Shown here: positions 1 through 5,272 of the stretch, in pieces
How the letters are laid out: each line of letters starts with the position of its first letter
Position numbering within the stretch: the stretch's first letter is position 1
From: Pseudomonadota bacterium
GTDB lineage: Bacteria > Myxococcota > Myxococcia > Myxococcales > Anaeromyxobacteraceae
DNA length: 9,202 bases
NCBI GenBank assembly: GCA_023428085.1
Contig: JAEYZK010000440.1
Location: 1-9,202, forward strand
Reading direction: 5' to 3'
Translations under genes and position numbers: made by a program
The notes under the pieces: generated by a model
What the model was told of the DNA's origin: nothing
What the model saw: only the letters and a program-made list of their open reading frames with translations
Database searches by the model: none

Positions 1-1
1 A

Positions 2-361
2 GCCCTTCCTCCTGTGGAACGAGAGGCGAGCCTGGACGCTCTCCCCTCCGCAGCCAGCTGGTACGCGCCTGGGCCCTCATCGTTTCGCAGGTACTTTCGC
101 CGCGCCGACAGCGCGCTCCAGGAGCTCGACCTCGTACTGCTCGCCGTCGCAGCGAAGACCTTCCGCGAGGACCACGGCGCATGGCCCTCGACGGCCACGA
201 TCCTCGTGGAAGCCGGGCTCGTCACGCCAGCCGAGCAGCAGCGCGTGGGTGCCGCGCGCTTCGTCCCCGCTGCGAACGGCGGCCTGGACCTCGGCCTGAA
301 GCTGGCGCGGGCGAGCGACGAGGACCCGGAGCGGATCGTGACCGTGAGGGTTGCGCCATAG
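2..361 (+). CDS. C-terminal part of an unrecognised protein (5' end outside window)
   Basis: This reading frame is open from the first bases of the window to a TAG at 359-361. A GTG at 14-16 could be read as a start, but nothing like a ribosome-binding site precedes it, and the frame is open further upstream, so I treat it as the tail of a larger protein. The visible part has about 119 residues. A mid-section (ELDLVLLAVAAKTFREDHG followed by AWPS) resembles the helix-plus-'dhG.wP' stretch seen in poorly characterised proteins with pilin-like or peptidase-associated C-terminal regions. I do not recognise a family and assign no function. The codon bias (G/C in third position) suits a real gene. 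Two short inverted repeats immediately follow the stop. Alternative: a short complete ORF from the GTG, which I consider less likely. Confidence 0.6.
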   Translation, partial: ALPPVEREASLDALPSAASWYAPGPSSFRRYFRRADSALQELDLVLLAVAAKTFREDHGAWPSTATILVEAGLVTPAEQQRVGAARFVPAANGGLDLGLKLARASDEDPERIVTVRVAP

Positions 362-394
362 GCACCGAGGTGCCGCCTGCCTGGCAGCGCCCCG
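361..394. terminator. Two adjacent short inverted repeats after the partial gene (possible terminator)
   Basis: GGCACC (361-366) and GGTGCC (369-374) form a perfect inverted repeat with a 2-base centre that begins on the last base of the stop codon. A second small one, CTGCC-T-GGCAG, follows within 20 bases. There is no T tract, so intrinsic termination is uncertain. The two could equally be an operator or chance in GC-rich DNA. Confidence 0.25.
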
Positions 395-488
395 TCCCAT
401 CCGGCCCCTGCTCGGCGGGAGCACCCCGGACATCCGCGACGCATATGCTCGCTGGGGGAGGCGGCAGAGTTCCCTTCCGTGGCCCCGT

Positions 489-496
489 GGGAGGAG
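489..496 (+). promoter_or_regulatory. Ribosome-binding site fixing the start of the MBL-fold gene
   Basis: GGGAGGAG lies just upstream of ATG 500-502; five bases separate its GGAGG core from the ATG. It decides against the upstream in-frame GTG at 479, which would place this sequence inside the coding region and has no comparable site. Confidence 0.8.
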
Positions 497-499
497 ACG

Positions 500-1234
500 A
501 TGATCACGAACAGTGCCACCGCGACCCGCATCGACGAGGTGGCGAGCGGGCTCTACCGCATCTCGACCCCCATCCCGCCCAGCGCCGTTCCTCCGTACGG
601 CTTCAGCTTCAACCAGTACCTCGTCGTGGACGACGAGCCGTTGCTCTTCCACGCCGGCCCGCGGCGCATGGCGGGGCTGGTGCGCGAGGCGATCACGGCG
701 GTGATGCCGGTGCAGGAGCTCCGCTGGATCGGCATCTCGCACGTGGAGGCCGACGAGTGCGGCGCGCTCAACGAGCTGCTGGCCGCGGCGCCGCAGGCGG
801 CGCCGGTGTGCGGGCGGATCGGCGCGATGGTGTCGGTCGAGGATCTCGCCGACCGCCCGCCCCGCGCCCTCGCCGACGGTGAGCTCCTGCGGACCGGGCG
901 CCGGGAGCTGCTGTGGATCGACGCGCCGCACTTCCCGCACGGCTGGGACTGCGGGTACCTGTACGACCGGACGGCGGGGACGCTGCTCTGCGGAGACCTC
1001 ATCACGCAGCCCGGCGAGGCGACCGGCCCCGCGCTCACCGCGGGCGACGTGTTCACGCCAAGCGAACAGCTCCGGCAGGGCCTCGACTACTTCAGCGGGA
1101 CGCGGCGCGCCCCGGAGCTGGCGGAGAAGCTCGCCCGGCTCGAGCCGAGGCTCCTCGCGTGCATGCACGGGTACGCGTGGGAAGGGGACGGGGCCGCGCT
1201 GATCCGCCGCCTGGGCCAGGCGCTCGGGGGGTGA
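500..1234 (+). CDS. Stand-alone MBL-fold protein with flavodiiron-type (ODP) metal site
   Basis: The 244-residue protein starts at ATG 500. It is a single metallo-beta-lactamase fold domain. The metal-binding pattern is that of flavodiiron proteins rather than of classical HxHxDH hydrolases: H81-x-E83-x-D85 in 'SHVEADE', H147 in 'PHFPHGWD', D166 in 'LLCGDL' and H223 in 'CMHGY'. The spacings (61, 18 and 56 residues) are close to those of the oxygen-reducing di-iron site of flavodiiron proteins. No flavodoxin or rubredoxin domain follows, as the gene stops after the MBL domain. Family knowledge suggests an oxygen- or NO-binding/reducing or redox-sensing role with a di-iron centre, and a separate electron donor would be needed. 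The substrate is unknown. No signal peptide or membrane segment is visible, so it is probably cytosolic. It stands alone between a partial upstream gene and the convergent gap gene. Alternative: an MBL hydrolase of unknown substrate. Confidence 0.88.
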   Translation: MITNSATATRIDEVASGLYRISTPIPPSAVPPYGFSFNQYLVVDDEPLLFHAGPRRMAGLVREAITAVMPVQELRWIGISHVEADECGALNELLAAAPQAAPVCGRIGAMVSVEDLADRPPRALADGELLRTGRRELLWIDAPHFPHGWDCGYLYDRTAGTLLCGDLITQPGEATGPALTAGDVFTPSEQLRQGLDYFSGTRRAPELAEKLARLEPRLLACMHGYAWEGDGAALIRRLGQALGG

Positions 1235-1267
1235 TGGGAGCGCACCCGTCCGCGATCTGATCCGATG

Positions 1268-1300
1268 CCGCTCGTGCTTCGACAGGCTCAGCACGAGCGG
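1268..1300. repeat. Palindromic repeat, copy 1 (perfect 11-bp arms)
   Basis: The arm CCGCTCGTGCT (1268-1278) is the exact reverse complement of AGCACGAGCGG (1290-1300), with an 11-base centre TCGACAGGCTC. It is the best-paired of three related elements in this spacer. From memory, 33-base palindromes with a TTCGACAGGCTCAG-type centre are scattered between genes in many GC-rich bacterial genomes. Lying between convergent genes, it may also help end transcription on both strands. Confidence 0.85.
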
Positions 1301-1311
1301 ACGAGCAAGCA

Positions 1312-1344
1312 CCGCTCACCGGTTCGAAGGCTCAGGGCGAGCGG
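1312..1344. repeat. Palindromic repeat, copy 2 (degenerate left arm)
   Basis: Same 33-base length and layout as copy 1, starting 44 bases after it. The centre TTCGAAGGCTCAG and right arm GGGCGAGCGG are clear. The left arm CCGCTCACCG has mismatches against the right arm. It has the same orientation as copy 1. Confidence 0.75.
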
Positions 1345-1370
1345 CCTCTGCCAGGCGCGCGGGTCCGCGA

Positions 1371-1405
1371 CAGCTCGCCCCTCGACACAAGCTCAGGGCG
1401 AGCGG
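1371..1405. repeat. Palindromic repeat, copy 3 (2-base insertion in centre)
   Basis: The arms GCTCGCCC (1373-1380) and GGGCGAGC (1396-1403) pair perfectly. The centre CTCGACACAAGCTCA is a variant of the centre in copies 1 and 2, with extra bases, giving about 35 bases in all. It is the third copy within 140 bp. Confidence 0.75.
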
Positions 1406-1426
1406 ACCTCGAGCCCCCGCCCTCAC

Positions 1427-1478
1427 GCGCTTCACCTCCCGCCTGCGCGCTTCACCGCCCCCGCGCCGCGCGCTTCAC
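1427..1478 (-). repeat. Three short direct repeats (GTGAAGCGC on - strand) over the gap stop codon
   Basis: The 9-mer GCGCTTCAC (+ strand) occurs at 1427-1435, 1447-1455 and 1470-1478, spaced 20 and 23 bases apart. The last copy overlaps the gap stop codon (TGA, 1475-1477 on the - strand). GC-rich filler separates the copies. It looks like a degenerate short tandem duplication of the gene end. No function is proposed. Confidence 0.55.
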
Positions 1479-2470
1479 TTCCTGCCCGCGAGCACCGCCA
1501 GGTCGATGAGCTTGCTCGCGTACCCCCACTCGTTGTCGTACCAGGCGATCAGCTTCACGAACGTCGGATCGAGCTGGAGCCCCGCCTTCGCGTCGAACAC
1601 CGAGGTGCACGCCTCGCCCCGCATGTCGGTCGAGACCACGTCGTCCTCCGTGTACGCGAGGACGCCGCGGAGCGAGCCCTCCGCCGCCGCCTTCATCGCC
1701 GCGCAGATCTCGGCGTAGGTCGTCGGGCGCTCGAGCTCGGCGGTGAGGTCCACCACCGAGACGTCGGACACCGGGACGCGGAACGCCATGCCCGTGAGCT
1801 TGCCCTGGAGCTCCGGCAGCACCTTCGTGACCGCCTTCGCCGCGCCGGTCGTGGCCGGGATGATGTTCTCCAGGATGCCGCGGCCGAAGCGCCAGGACTT
1901 CCCCGAGGGGCCGTCCACAGTCTTCTGGCTGGCCGTGGTCGCGTGGACCGTGGTCATGAGCGCCCGGCGGATCCCGGAGCGTTCGTGGAGCACCTTGGCG
2001 ACGGGCGCCAGGCAGTTGGTCGTGCAGGACGCCGCCGAGAAGATCGCCTCCCCCGCGTACCGGTCGCTGTTGACGCCGTACACGTACATCGGCGTGTCGT
2101 CCTTCGGCGGCGCCGAGAGGAGCACCCGCCGCGCGCCGGCGCGGAGGTGCGCCTCGGCCTTCTCGCGCGTGAGGAAGACGCCCGTGGACTCGATCACGAC
2201 GTCCACGCCGAGCTCGCCCCACGCCGTGGCCGCCGGGTCCTTCGCGGCCGTGGCGCGGACCCGCCGATCGCCGACGACGAGCGCCCCCTCCCGCGCCGCC
2301 ACCGGCCGCCCGAGCCTGCCGCGCACCGAGTCGTACGTGAGCAGGTAGGCGAGGTGGGGGAGCTCGAGCAGGTCGTTGATCGCGACCACCTCGACGTCGT
2401 CCCGCTCCAGCGCCGCGCGAAACGCCATCCTGCCGATCCTGCCGAAGCCGTTGATGCCGATGCGGACCAT
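1475..2470 (-). CDS. gap: Glyceraldehyde-3-phosphate dehydrogenase, type I (phosphorylating)
   Basis: The 331-residue protein has the usual length for the family. It catalyses reversible NAD-dependent oxidation and phosphorylation of glyceraldehyde 3-phosphate to 1,3-bisphosphoglycerate in cytosolic glycolysis and gluconeogenesis, normally as a homotetramer. The N-terminal Rossmann motif is GINGFGRIGR (residues 5-14). 'AIND' provides the acidic residue (D33) typical of NAD preference. The active-site motif SAASCTTNCLAP has catalytic Cys149, with His176 in 'TVHATTASQ'. The substrate loop 'DGPSGKSWRFGRG' and the C-terminal 'WYDNEWGYASKL' follow. The start is ATG 2470, with GGAGGA (2483-2478) seven bases upstream; the open frame continues much further upstream but only as the shadow of the divergent regulator. 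It is transcribed alone, divergently from the AraC-type gene and convergently with the MBL gene. Small deviations from the commonest sequence (G190 where His or Met is frequent; IPATTGA for IPSSTGA) are not alarming. Confidence 0.97.
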   Translation of the reverse strand: MVRIGINGFGRIGRMAFRAALERDDVEVVAINDLLELPHLAYLLTYDSVRGRLGRPVAAREGALVVGDRRVRATAAKDPAATAWGELGVDVVIESTGVFLTREKAEAHLRAGARRVLLSAPPKDDTPMYVYGVNSDRYAGEAIFSAASCTTNCLAPVAKVLHERSGIRRALMTTVHATTASQKTVDGPSGKSWRFGRGILENIIPATTGAAKAVTKVLPELQGKLTGMAFRVPVSDVSVVDLTAELERPTTYAEICAAMKAAAEGSLRGVLAYTEDDVVSTDMRGEACTSVFDAKAGLQLDPTFVKLIAWYDNEWGYASKLIDLAVLAGRK

Positions 2471-2566
2471 CGTGTCTTCCTCCTTGATCCAGGGTGTACC
2501 GCGGCGCGCGGTGGCCCGATGGACAAAGACATTGCATTTCCGGCCACGGGCCGACAGGATCACGCC
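2471..2566. promoter_or_regulatory. Divergent gap / AraC-type regulator intergenic region
   Basis: These 96 bp must hold the promoters of both divergent genes. A less GC-rich island at about 2519-2540 (ACAAAGACATTGCATTTC) is the likely promoter core, but I cannot place convincing -35/-10 boxes. An inverted repeat ACCGCG-GCG-CGCGGT at 2498-2512 falls in the presumed 5' leader of gap and could be an operator or leader hairpin. The regulator's RBS AGGA is at 2556-2559. Confidence 0.4.
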
Positions 2567-3553
2567 ATGCCGCGTCCGCGCACCTCGAAGCGGGTCTGGT
2601 TCGTCGTCGTCCCCCGCGTCTCGATGCTCAACGTCTCGGGGCCCTGGGAGGTGCTGGGCCACGCCAACGACCTCCTGGGCCGCGAGGCGTACGCCATCGA
2701 GGGCTACGGCCCGACCGCCCCCGCGATGCGGACCCGGTTCGGGTTGACGCTCGGCGGCCTGCGGCCGCTCCCCACGCGGCTGGACCATCCTCCGGACCTC
2801 CTGGTGGTGGCCGGCGGATCGCCCGCCGCGCCGCTCCCGGACGACCACGCCCCCGTCGTCCCGTGGCTCCGCCGCCACGCGCCGCGGATCCCGACCGTCG
2901 TCTCGGTCTGCACCGGCGCGTTCCTGCTCGCCGCCGCGGGGCTCCTCGACGGGCGCCGCGCCACGACCCACTGGCTGCACCTCGACGACCTGCGCGCGCG
3001 GTTCCCGGCCATCCGCGTCGTGGACGAGGGGATCTTCGTGCAGGACCGCGGCGTCTGGACCTCGGCCGGCGTGACCGCGGGGATCGACCTGGCCCTCGCC
3101 CTCGTCGAGGAGGACCACGGCCACGCGCTCGCGATGCGCGTCGCGAAGCGGATGGTCCTGTTCCTGCGGCGCTCGGGGAACCAGGCGCAGTTCAGCTCCG
3201 CGCTCCTCCGCCAGGAGCGGGAGCCCTCGCGCCTGCGCGACATCTCCACGTTCGTGCTCGAGCACGTGGACGAGCCGCTCCCGGTCGAGCGGATCGCGGC
3301 GGAGGTGGGGATGAGCCCTCGCACGCTCACCCGCTGGTGCCGCGAGCACCTCGACGAGTCGCCCGCGGAGCTGGTCCGCAGGCTCCGGCTGGAGGAGGCG
3401 CGCCGCCTCCTGGAGGAGACGTCCCTCCCGCTCAAGGACGTCAGCGCGCGCACCGGGCTCGGCGACCAGAGCACGCTCTGGCGGGCGTTCATCCACGATC
3501 TCGGGGTCACGCCGGCCGAGTACCGGCAGCGGTTCGCGGCGACGCCGGCGTGA
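2567..3553 (+). CDS. GlxA-type transcriptional regulator (DJ-1/PfpI domain plus AraC HTH)
   Basis: The 328-residue protein has two domains. Residues about 9-190 form a DJ-1/PfpI-like (class I glutamine amidotransferase-like) domain. It has the elbow motif 'SVCTGAFLLAAAGLLDGR' (Cys115) followed by 'ATTHW' (His135), the hallmark of the GlxA subfamily of AraC regulators. Residues about 222-324 form the AraC DNA-binding domain with two helix-turn-helix units, including 'VERIAAEVGMSPRTLTRWC' and the C-terminal signature 'TGLGDQSTLWRAF..DLGVTPAEYR'. Family members sense small metabolites and activate nearby genes; the ligand here is unknown. ATG 2567 is preferred because AGGA lies seven bases upstream and the protein then starts just before the first beta strand. 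An alternative in-frame ATG at 2519 would add 16 residues. It is divergent from gap and converges on the OYE gene with only 15 bp between stop codons. Either neighbour could be a target, but neither link is demonstrated. Confidence 0.92.
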   Translation: MPRPRTSKRVWFVVVPRVSMLNVSGPWEVLGHANDLLGREAYAIEGYGPTAPAMRTRFGLTLGGLRPLPTRLDHPPDLLVVAGGSPAAPLPDDHAPVVPWLRRHAPRIPTVVSVCTGAFLLAAAGLLDGRRATTHWLHLDDLRARFPAIRVVDEGIFVQDRGVWTSAGVTAGIDLALALVEEDHGHALAMRVAKRMVLFLRRSGNQAQFSSALLRQEREPSRLRDISTFVLEHVDEPLPVERIAAEVGMSPRTLTRWCREHLDESPAELVRRLRLEEARRLLEETSLPLKDVSARTGLGDQSTLWRAFIHDLGVTPAEYRQRFAATPA

Positions 3554-3566
3554 CGCGGCCGCCGCG
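3554..3566. terminator. Small inverted repeat between convergent stop codons
   Basis: CGCGGC (3554-3559) and GCCGCG (3561-3566), with a one-base centre, fill almost the entire 15-bp gap between the AraC-type stop and the OYE stop. The position suggests a bidirectional terminator, but the repeat is short and has no T tract. Confidence 0.25.
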
Positions 3567-3568
3567 CC

Positions 3569-4627
3569 TCACTTCGCCCGCGCGTACTGCTTCGGCCACG
3601 GTCCCTCGACGCCGAGGACGCGCGCGGCGCGGAGCGCGAAGTGCGGATCGCGGAGGAGCTCGCGGGCGAGGAGGACGAGATCGGCCTGTCCGGAGCGGAC
3701 GACGTGATCGGCCTGCTCGGGCGCGGTGATCATCCCGACCGCGCCCGTCGCGATCCCGGCCTCGCGCCGGAGCCGCTCCGCGAGGCGGGTCTGGTACCCC
3801 GGTCCGACGGGCACCGGCGCGCGCGGGACATTGCCGGCCGAGGAGACGTCCACGAGATCCACGCCGAGGCGGGCGAGGCCGCGGCAGAGCTCGACCGACT
3901 GCTCCACGTCCCAGCCGCCCTCGACCCAGTCCGTCGCCGAGAGGCGCACGAGGAGCGGCAGCTCCTCGGGCCAGGCCGCGCGCACCGCCTCCACCACCTC
4001 GCGCAGGAGCCGGGTCCGGTTCTCGAACGACCCGCCGTACGCGTCGCTCCGCTGGTTCGAGAGCGGCGAGAGGAACTGGTGCAGCAGGTAGCCGTGCGCG
4101 GCGTGCACCTCGACGACCCGGAACCCCGCGGCGCGGGCGCGGCGGGCGGCTTCGGCGAAGGCCAGGACGATCGCGCGGAGCCCGGCCGCGTCGAGCGCCT
4201 CCGGCACCGGCGACTCGGGGGAGAACGCGAGCGCGCTCGGCGCCACCACCGGCCAGCCGCCTTCTCCCGGGGCGAGCGCCGCGCCGCCCTCCCAGGGAGC
4301 CCGCGTCGAGGCCTTCCGCCCGGCGTGCGCGAGCTGGATCCCCGCGGCCGCGCCCTGCGCCTCGACGAACCGCACGACGCGCGCGAGCGGCGCCACGTGC
4401 GCGTCGTCCCACAGCCCGAGATCTCCGGCGGTGATGCGCCCGCGGGCCTCGACCGCCGTCGCCTCGGCGAGGACGAGTCCGACGCCCCCCGCGGCGCGCG
4501 CGCCGAGGTGCACCAGGTGCCAGTCGTTCGCTCGCCCCTCGGCGGCCGAGTACTGGCACATCGGCGACATGGCGATGCGGTTGCGGAGCGTGACGGAGCG
4601 GAGCGAGAGCGGGGCGAAGAGGTGCAT
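3569..4627 (-). CDS. NADH:flavin oxidoreductase, Old Yellow Enzyme family (YqjM-like)
   Basis: The 352-residue FMN-dependent TIM-barrel enzyme is of OYE type. N-terminal 'LFAPLSLRSVTLRNRIAMSPMCQYSA' elements carry Cys24 and Tyr26, the pair typical of the YqjM/thermophilic-like OYE subclass, where the Cys tunes the flavin. 'IQLAHAGRKAS' (98-107) is a conserved strand-loop. The substrate-binding pair His175/His178 lies in 'EVHAAHGYLLHQFLSPLSN'. 'YGGSFENRTRL' and the phosphate-binding end 'GAVGMI...DLVLLARELLRDPHF' are present. Such enzymes reduce activated C=C bonds (enones, maleimides) or nitro compounds with NAD(P)H; the physiological substrate is usually unknown and is unknown here. ATG 4627 gives the standard N-terminus, although the upstream sequence has only a weak Shine-Dalgarno match. 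It may be co-transcribed with the VOC gene 114 bp upstream, though a hairpin in that gap (4691-4715) makes this uncertain. No signal peptide is seen, so it is cytosolic. Confidence 0.95.
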   Translation of the reverse strand: MHLFAPLSLRSVTLRNRIAMSPMCQYSAAEGRANDWHLVHLGARAAGGVGLVLAEATAVEARGRITAGDLGLWDDAHVAPLARVVRFVEAQGAAAGIQLAHAGRKASTRAPWEGGAALAPGEGGWPVVAPSALAFSPESPVPEALDAAGLRAIVLAFAEAARRARAAGFRVVEVHAAHGYLLHQFLSPLSNQRSDAYGGSFENRTRLLREVVEAVRAAWPEELPLLVRLSATDWVEGGWDVEQSVELCRGLARLGVDLVDVSSAGNVPRAPVPVGPGYQTRLAERLRREAGIATGAVGMITAPEQADHVVRSGQADLVLLARELLRDPHFALRAARVLGVEGPWPKQYARAK

Positions 4628-4690
4628 TCCCGAAGGAGAGCGCGCGAGGCCCGCCGGCGCAAGGCGATCGTGACGCAGGGACGAACGCTC

Positions 4691-4715
4691 GCCCGCGGCA
4701 CCTGCGCGCGCGGGC
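4691..4715. terminator. GC-rich hairpin between VOC and OYE genes
   Basis: GCCCGCG (4691-4697) pairs perfectly with CGCGGGC (4709-4715) across an 11-base loop, in the 114-bp gap downstream of the VOC gene. It has no T tract. It could end VOC transcription, act as a leader structure of the OYE gene, or be a by-product of base composition. Confidence 0.3.
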
Positions 4716-4741
4716 GGGCGCCGAGGCCGGATCGGCTCGGC

Positions 4742-5164
4742 TCAGGTCTTCTTGGGGCAGTTGAACATCCACTGGACCCCGAACGCGTCGGTGAGGGTGC
4801 CGAACCTCGCCCCCCAGAACGCGTCGTGCGGAGCCATCGTGACCTTCCCGCCCGCCGCGAGCGCGGCGAACTTCCGGTCCAGGTCCGCCGGGTCGTCGAG
4901 CTGCAGGCACACCTCGACGTTGCCCCCCCGCGCCGACGGCTGGCCCGGCATCGTGTCGCTCACGAACACCACTCCGCCGCCCACCTGGAGCATCGCGTGC
5001 ATGACGCGGTTGCGATCCGCCGGCGCACACTCCACGCCGGGGGCCTCGCCGAAGCGCATCACGGCGCCCTCGACCCTGGCGCCGAGGGCGCGTTCGTAGA
5101 GCTGGATCGCCTGCTCTGCGGTGCCGTCGAACATGAGGTACGGGTTGAGCTGGGTGATCGCCAT
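4742..5164 (-). CDS. PhnB-like VOC-superfamily protein
   Basis: The 140-residue protein belongs to the vicinal oxygen chelate (glyoxalase/bleomycin-resistance) superfamily and resembles the PhnB/3-demethylubiquinone-methyltransferase-like group. Recognisable pieces are the N-terminal 'LNPYLMFDGTAEQAIQLYERALGA' elements (first beta-alpha unit, residues 6-29), 'VMHAMLQVGGGVVFVSD' (54-70), 'FWGARFGTLTDAFGVQWMFNCP' pieces (117-137) and a short basic end. Members of this group are widespread, and most have no proven reaction. In E. coli PhnB is encoded among the phosphonate genes without an assigned catalytic step. I give no substrate. The start is ATG 5164, because AGGAGG (5175-5170) lies five bases upstream; an upstream in-frame ATG at 5221 would add 19 residues unlike the family. 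It is transcribed toward the OYE gene and may share its message. It is separated from the upstream lacI-type gene by a strong hairpin. Confidence 0.88.
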   Translation of the reverse strand: MAITQLNPYLMFDGTAEQAIQLYERALGARVEGAVMRFGEAPGVECAPADRNRVMHAMLQVGGGVVFVSDTMPGQPSARGGNVEVCLQLDDPADLDRKFAALAAGGKVTMAPHDAFWGARFGTLTDAFGVQWMFNCPKKT

Positions 5165-5201
5165 GGAGGCCTCCTGGAAGGTGCGGGAGCAACGGCTCCC
5201 G
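5165..5201 (-). promoter_or_regulatory. 5' leader of VOC gene: RBS palindrome and 7-bp hairpin
   Basis: GGAGGCCTCC (5165-5174) is a perfect 10-base palindrome that includes most of the RBS. Fifteen bases further upstream, CGGGAGC/GCTCCCG (5184-5190 / 5195-5201, loop AACG) forms a 7-bp inverted repeat. Either could be an operator or leader structure for the VOC gene. I see no clear -10/-35 boxes. Confidence 0.35.
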
Positions 5202-5220
5202 GGTCGCTGCATGGACGGCA

Positions 5221-5250
5221 CGCGCGGCGCCGACTCATCGGCGCCGCGCG
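5221..5250 (-). terminator. Strong 13-bp hairpin downstream of the LacI-type gene
   Basis: CGCGCGGCGCCGA (5221-5233) pairs perfectly with TCGGCGCCGCGCG (5238-5250) around a four-base loop, 22 bp beyond the LacI-type stop codon (- strand). A run of G (5250-5256, + strand) borders it. The 13-bp GC-rich stem is the best terminator candidate in the window. The U tract of a classical intrinsic terminator is missing, as is common in very GC-rich genomes. Confidence 0.6.
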
Positions 5251-5272
5251 GGGGGGCCCCAGCCGAGCCTCC

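Noticed and set aside
479..499. The GTG at 479 as start of the MBL-fold protein.
   Set aside because: It would translate through the strong GGGAGGAG site; ATG 500 follows that site with correct spacing.
77..1312. A 411-codon - strand frame opposite the partial gene and the MBL gene.
   Set aside because: The + strand frame holds a recognisable metal-binding domain and a good RBS. The - strand product resembles no family and is Arg-rich throughout.
1268..1405. The three regular repeats as a CRISPR array.
   Set aside because: The copies are degenerate, each is internally palindromic, the gaps between them (11 and 26 bases) are unequal and short, and no cas gene is present.
1265..2566. N-terminal extension of the AraC-type regulator by over 400 codons.
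   Set aside because: It is antisense to gap and low-complexity. The family starts near ATG 2567, which has a suitable RBS.
5165..5221. An upstream start at 5221 for the VOC protein.
   Set aside because: The extra 19 residues do not resemble the family N-terminus, whereas ATG 5164 has AGGAGG five bases upstream and begins in the conserved first strand.
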